A stretch of 64,000 bases of DNA from Adiantum capillus-veneris (taxonomy: Eukaryota; Streptophyta; Polypodiopsida; Polypodiales; Pteridaceae): the NCBI GenBank assembly GCA_014529385.2, contig CM043962.1, positions 41,268,098 through 41,332,097 of the forward strand, in the 5' to 3' direction. Position numbers and translations under genes: made by a program. How positions within the stretch are numbered: the first letter of the stretch is position 1; every line of letters begins with the position of its first letter. Shown here piece after piece: positions 62,712 to 64,000 of this stretch. A model generated the notes under the pieces. It worked only from the letters and a program-made list of their open reading frames with translations, made no database searches and had not been told where the DNA came from.

Positions 62712-63141
62712 AAGTATGGTTGGGGTCTAGGATGTGACAGCAATAACAAGCAGTGGGGTTTGCTTGGATACCTGTCACCCATTTAGTACAAATTAGTTCT
62801 AATTAATTGTACATGTGGTTGGTTGGCCAGGTAAAGATACCAACTCTCATCTAATAAGAGTTGCGGTTAAAACTCCTACTTTGTCATGTATCAATGTATC
62901 TTATAAAATGAATTTTATATGTATCAAGAAATTCTCCATTTTTTTTTCTTTACAGAATATGTTTTGCAAATAATATTTAAGTCTCTTAGTATATGATTTT
63001 GAATGATGGGATATTAAATTCAAACACACACAAATTTTCCCAAGATACCTTTGGTCGGGTATCCATCATATATTGAGAAAACTTAATACTGGTATGATAA
63101 TAATTTAATCCCTAATGTTTTTTTTAATACTTATATGGTAA

Positions 63142-64000
63142 TTGATTCAGGCTTTTTGGATTCCATCCCTCACTTGTTTGGGATATGGAATAGAAGAAGA
63201 CATTCCTATTCCAATGATTGGTACCCAATGTATAATTTCTTGTTTCAAAGGTGTGGAATTCCACAAAAAGTTGCTTGATTTTGAGAAACAAGCTACAGTC
63301 ACCCACTCTATATCAGTTTTAAACACAGCCTCTGCCAATGATTGGCTCTCTTTGCTTATTCTTTCTAGGAAAGAGAAGGAAAAGCTTCTAAAGGCATTTA
63401 GTACCTTCCTGGCCAAATTACCCATTATTGATGCACAAGATAGTTCAGATCTTGATTTTTATTTCACTTCTTTACCCACTATTGTGAACAAATTGTATTT
63501 CATCAATAACCTCCCTGCTGTCCCTATAGAAATTAAGCATCCCGAAAGGGTTATTAATCCTCTTCTAGATCTAGACCTTCTTGAAGAAGAAGAGAAAGAA
63601 GCTCTCAACTTTCTATCAGTTACAAATAGTATATCCCCAGAAAGAGCCGCTTCTATTTTTTTTTTAAAGTAATCCCACTCCTACCACCAAGACAAGTTGA
63701 GTTGGATGCTATTCAACTTGAGGACAAGCTCTAGGATTATGAAATATTGAACCATCGTACACCATTTACAATTTCTTTGCTAGGATTACTTTGCAGCATT
63801 CCCACAGCTATTGTCGAACAATGTAAAACCCTAGCCCTACATTCCAAACATCTCTTATCACAAGATGTTATCTTCGAGCTTAAGTAGACAAAACTTTCTG
63901 ATGTGGATGGTAAAAAATTTTCAATTTCTTCAATTATTGCTTGCACCAAAGGACTCTCTCTTATGGACAAAGCAAAAGATCACACACACACACACACACA
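63142..64000 (+). pseudogene. Penelope-like RT element copy B, N-terminal part, runs off window
   Basis: Preceded by a plausible 3' splice site (GATTCAG at 63145-63151). It encodes the same unrecognised N-terminal domain as copy A: GTQCIISCFKGVEFHKKLLD, ANDWLSLL, AQDSSDLDFYFTSLPTIVN, NPLLDLDLLEEEEKEALN, then after a slip in a T-run (63656-63666) PLLPPRQVELDAI and ACTKGLSLMDKAKDH. TAG codons near 63732 and 63885 interrupt it. The window ends in (AC)n, exactly where copy A would continue DTKKF. The RT core, if present, lies to the right. Confidence 0.55.

Overview
The window reads as transposon-dense intergenic DNA of a land plant. I find no host gene, tRNA or rRNA. Plant signatures are a CACTA (En/Spm) element with a TNP2-type transposase, a chromovirus with a chromodomain, a Tat-lineage Ty3/gypsy element with a second (archaeal-type) RNase H, and a Ty1/copia element primed by tRNA-iMet. 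Penelope-like reverse transcriptase remnants and very long (CT)n and (AC)n tracts make a non-angiosperm (fern, lycophyte, conifer or bryophyte) plausible, but I cannot fix the species.

Region 1-20365 is a nest. An LTR-type retroelement of unknown family supplies the outer layer: leader 1-871, a long coiled-coil ORF, a polypurine tract at 19342-19358 and a 3' LTR at 19359-20365. A 15.2-kb CACTA element (1606-16760, target duplication CTA) sits inside that ORF without disturbing its phase. The CACTA carries a 173-bp tandem satellite, a 436-bp foldback, a TNP2-like transposase pseudogene and a TNPA-like pseudogene. A 5.5-kb copia element (3747-9254, target duplication AAACG) is inserted in its satellite.

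Region 20366-25150 holds a Penelope-like RT fragment (20603-21043), a degenerate ~309-bp repeat array and block X (22984-25150). Region 25151-38995 is a mosaic: a reversed fragment of the retroelement ORF, a second CACTA copy (26571-32640) that lacks its left end and most of its transposase but keeps 75 bp of the first copy's right host flank, then a truncated minus-strand Tat gypsy element. Block X is repeated at the same length, 2167 bp, as X' (38996-41162), so X and X' bracket the mosaic.

Region 41163-64000 contains two further Penelope-like RT copies in the same orientation (44388-47810, and 62466 to the window edge). About 1.5-kb direct repeats Y (41475-43045) and Y' (48278-58720) lie on either side of the first copy. 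Also present are a three-copy 185-bp tandem repeat, a 370-bp TA-flanked MITE (47817-48186), an 8.9-kb chromovirus (49424-58342, target duplication GATAC) that split Y', and paired Z repeats ending in long (CT)n tracts.

All coding regions are broken by stops, frameshifts or deletions, although the LTR pairs of the copia element and the chromovirus are still nearly identical. The most interesting signal is the three-copy Penelope-like RT family with a conserved, unrecognised N-terminal region and direct-repeat spacing.
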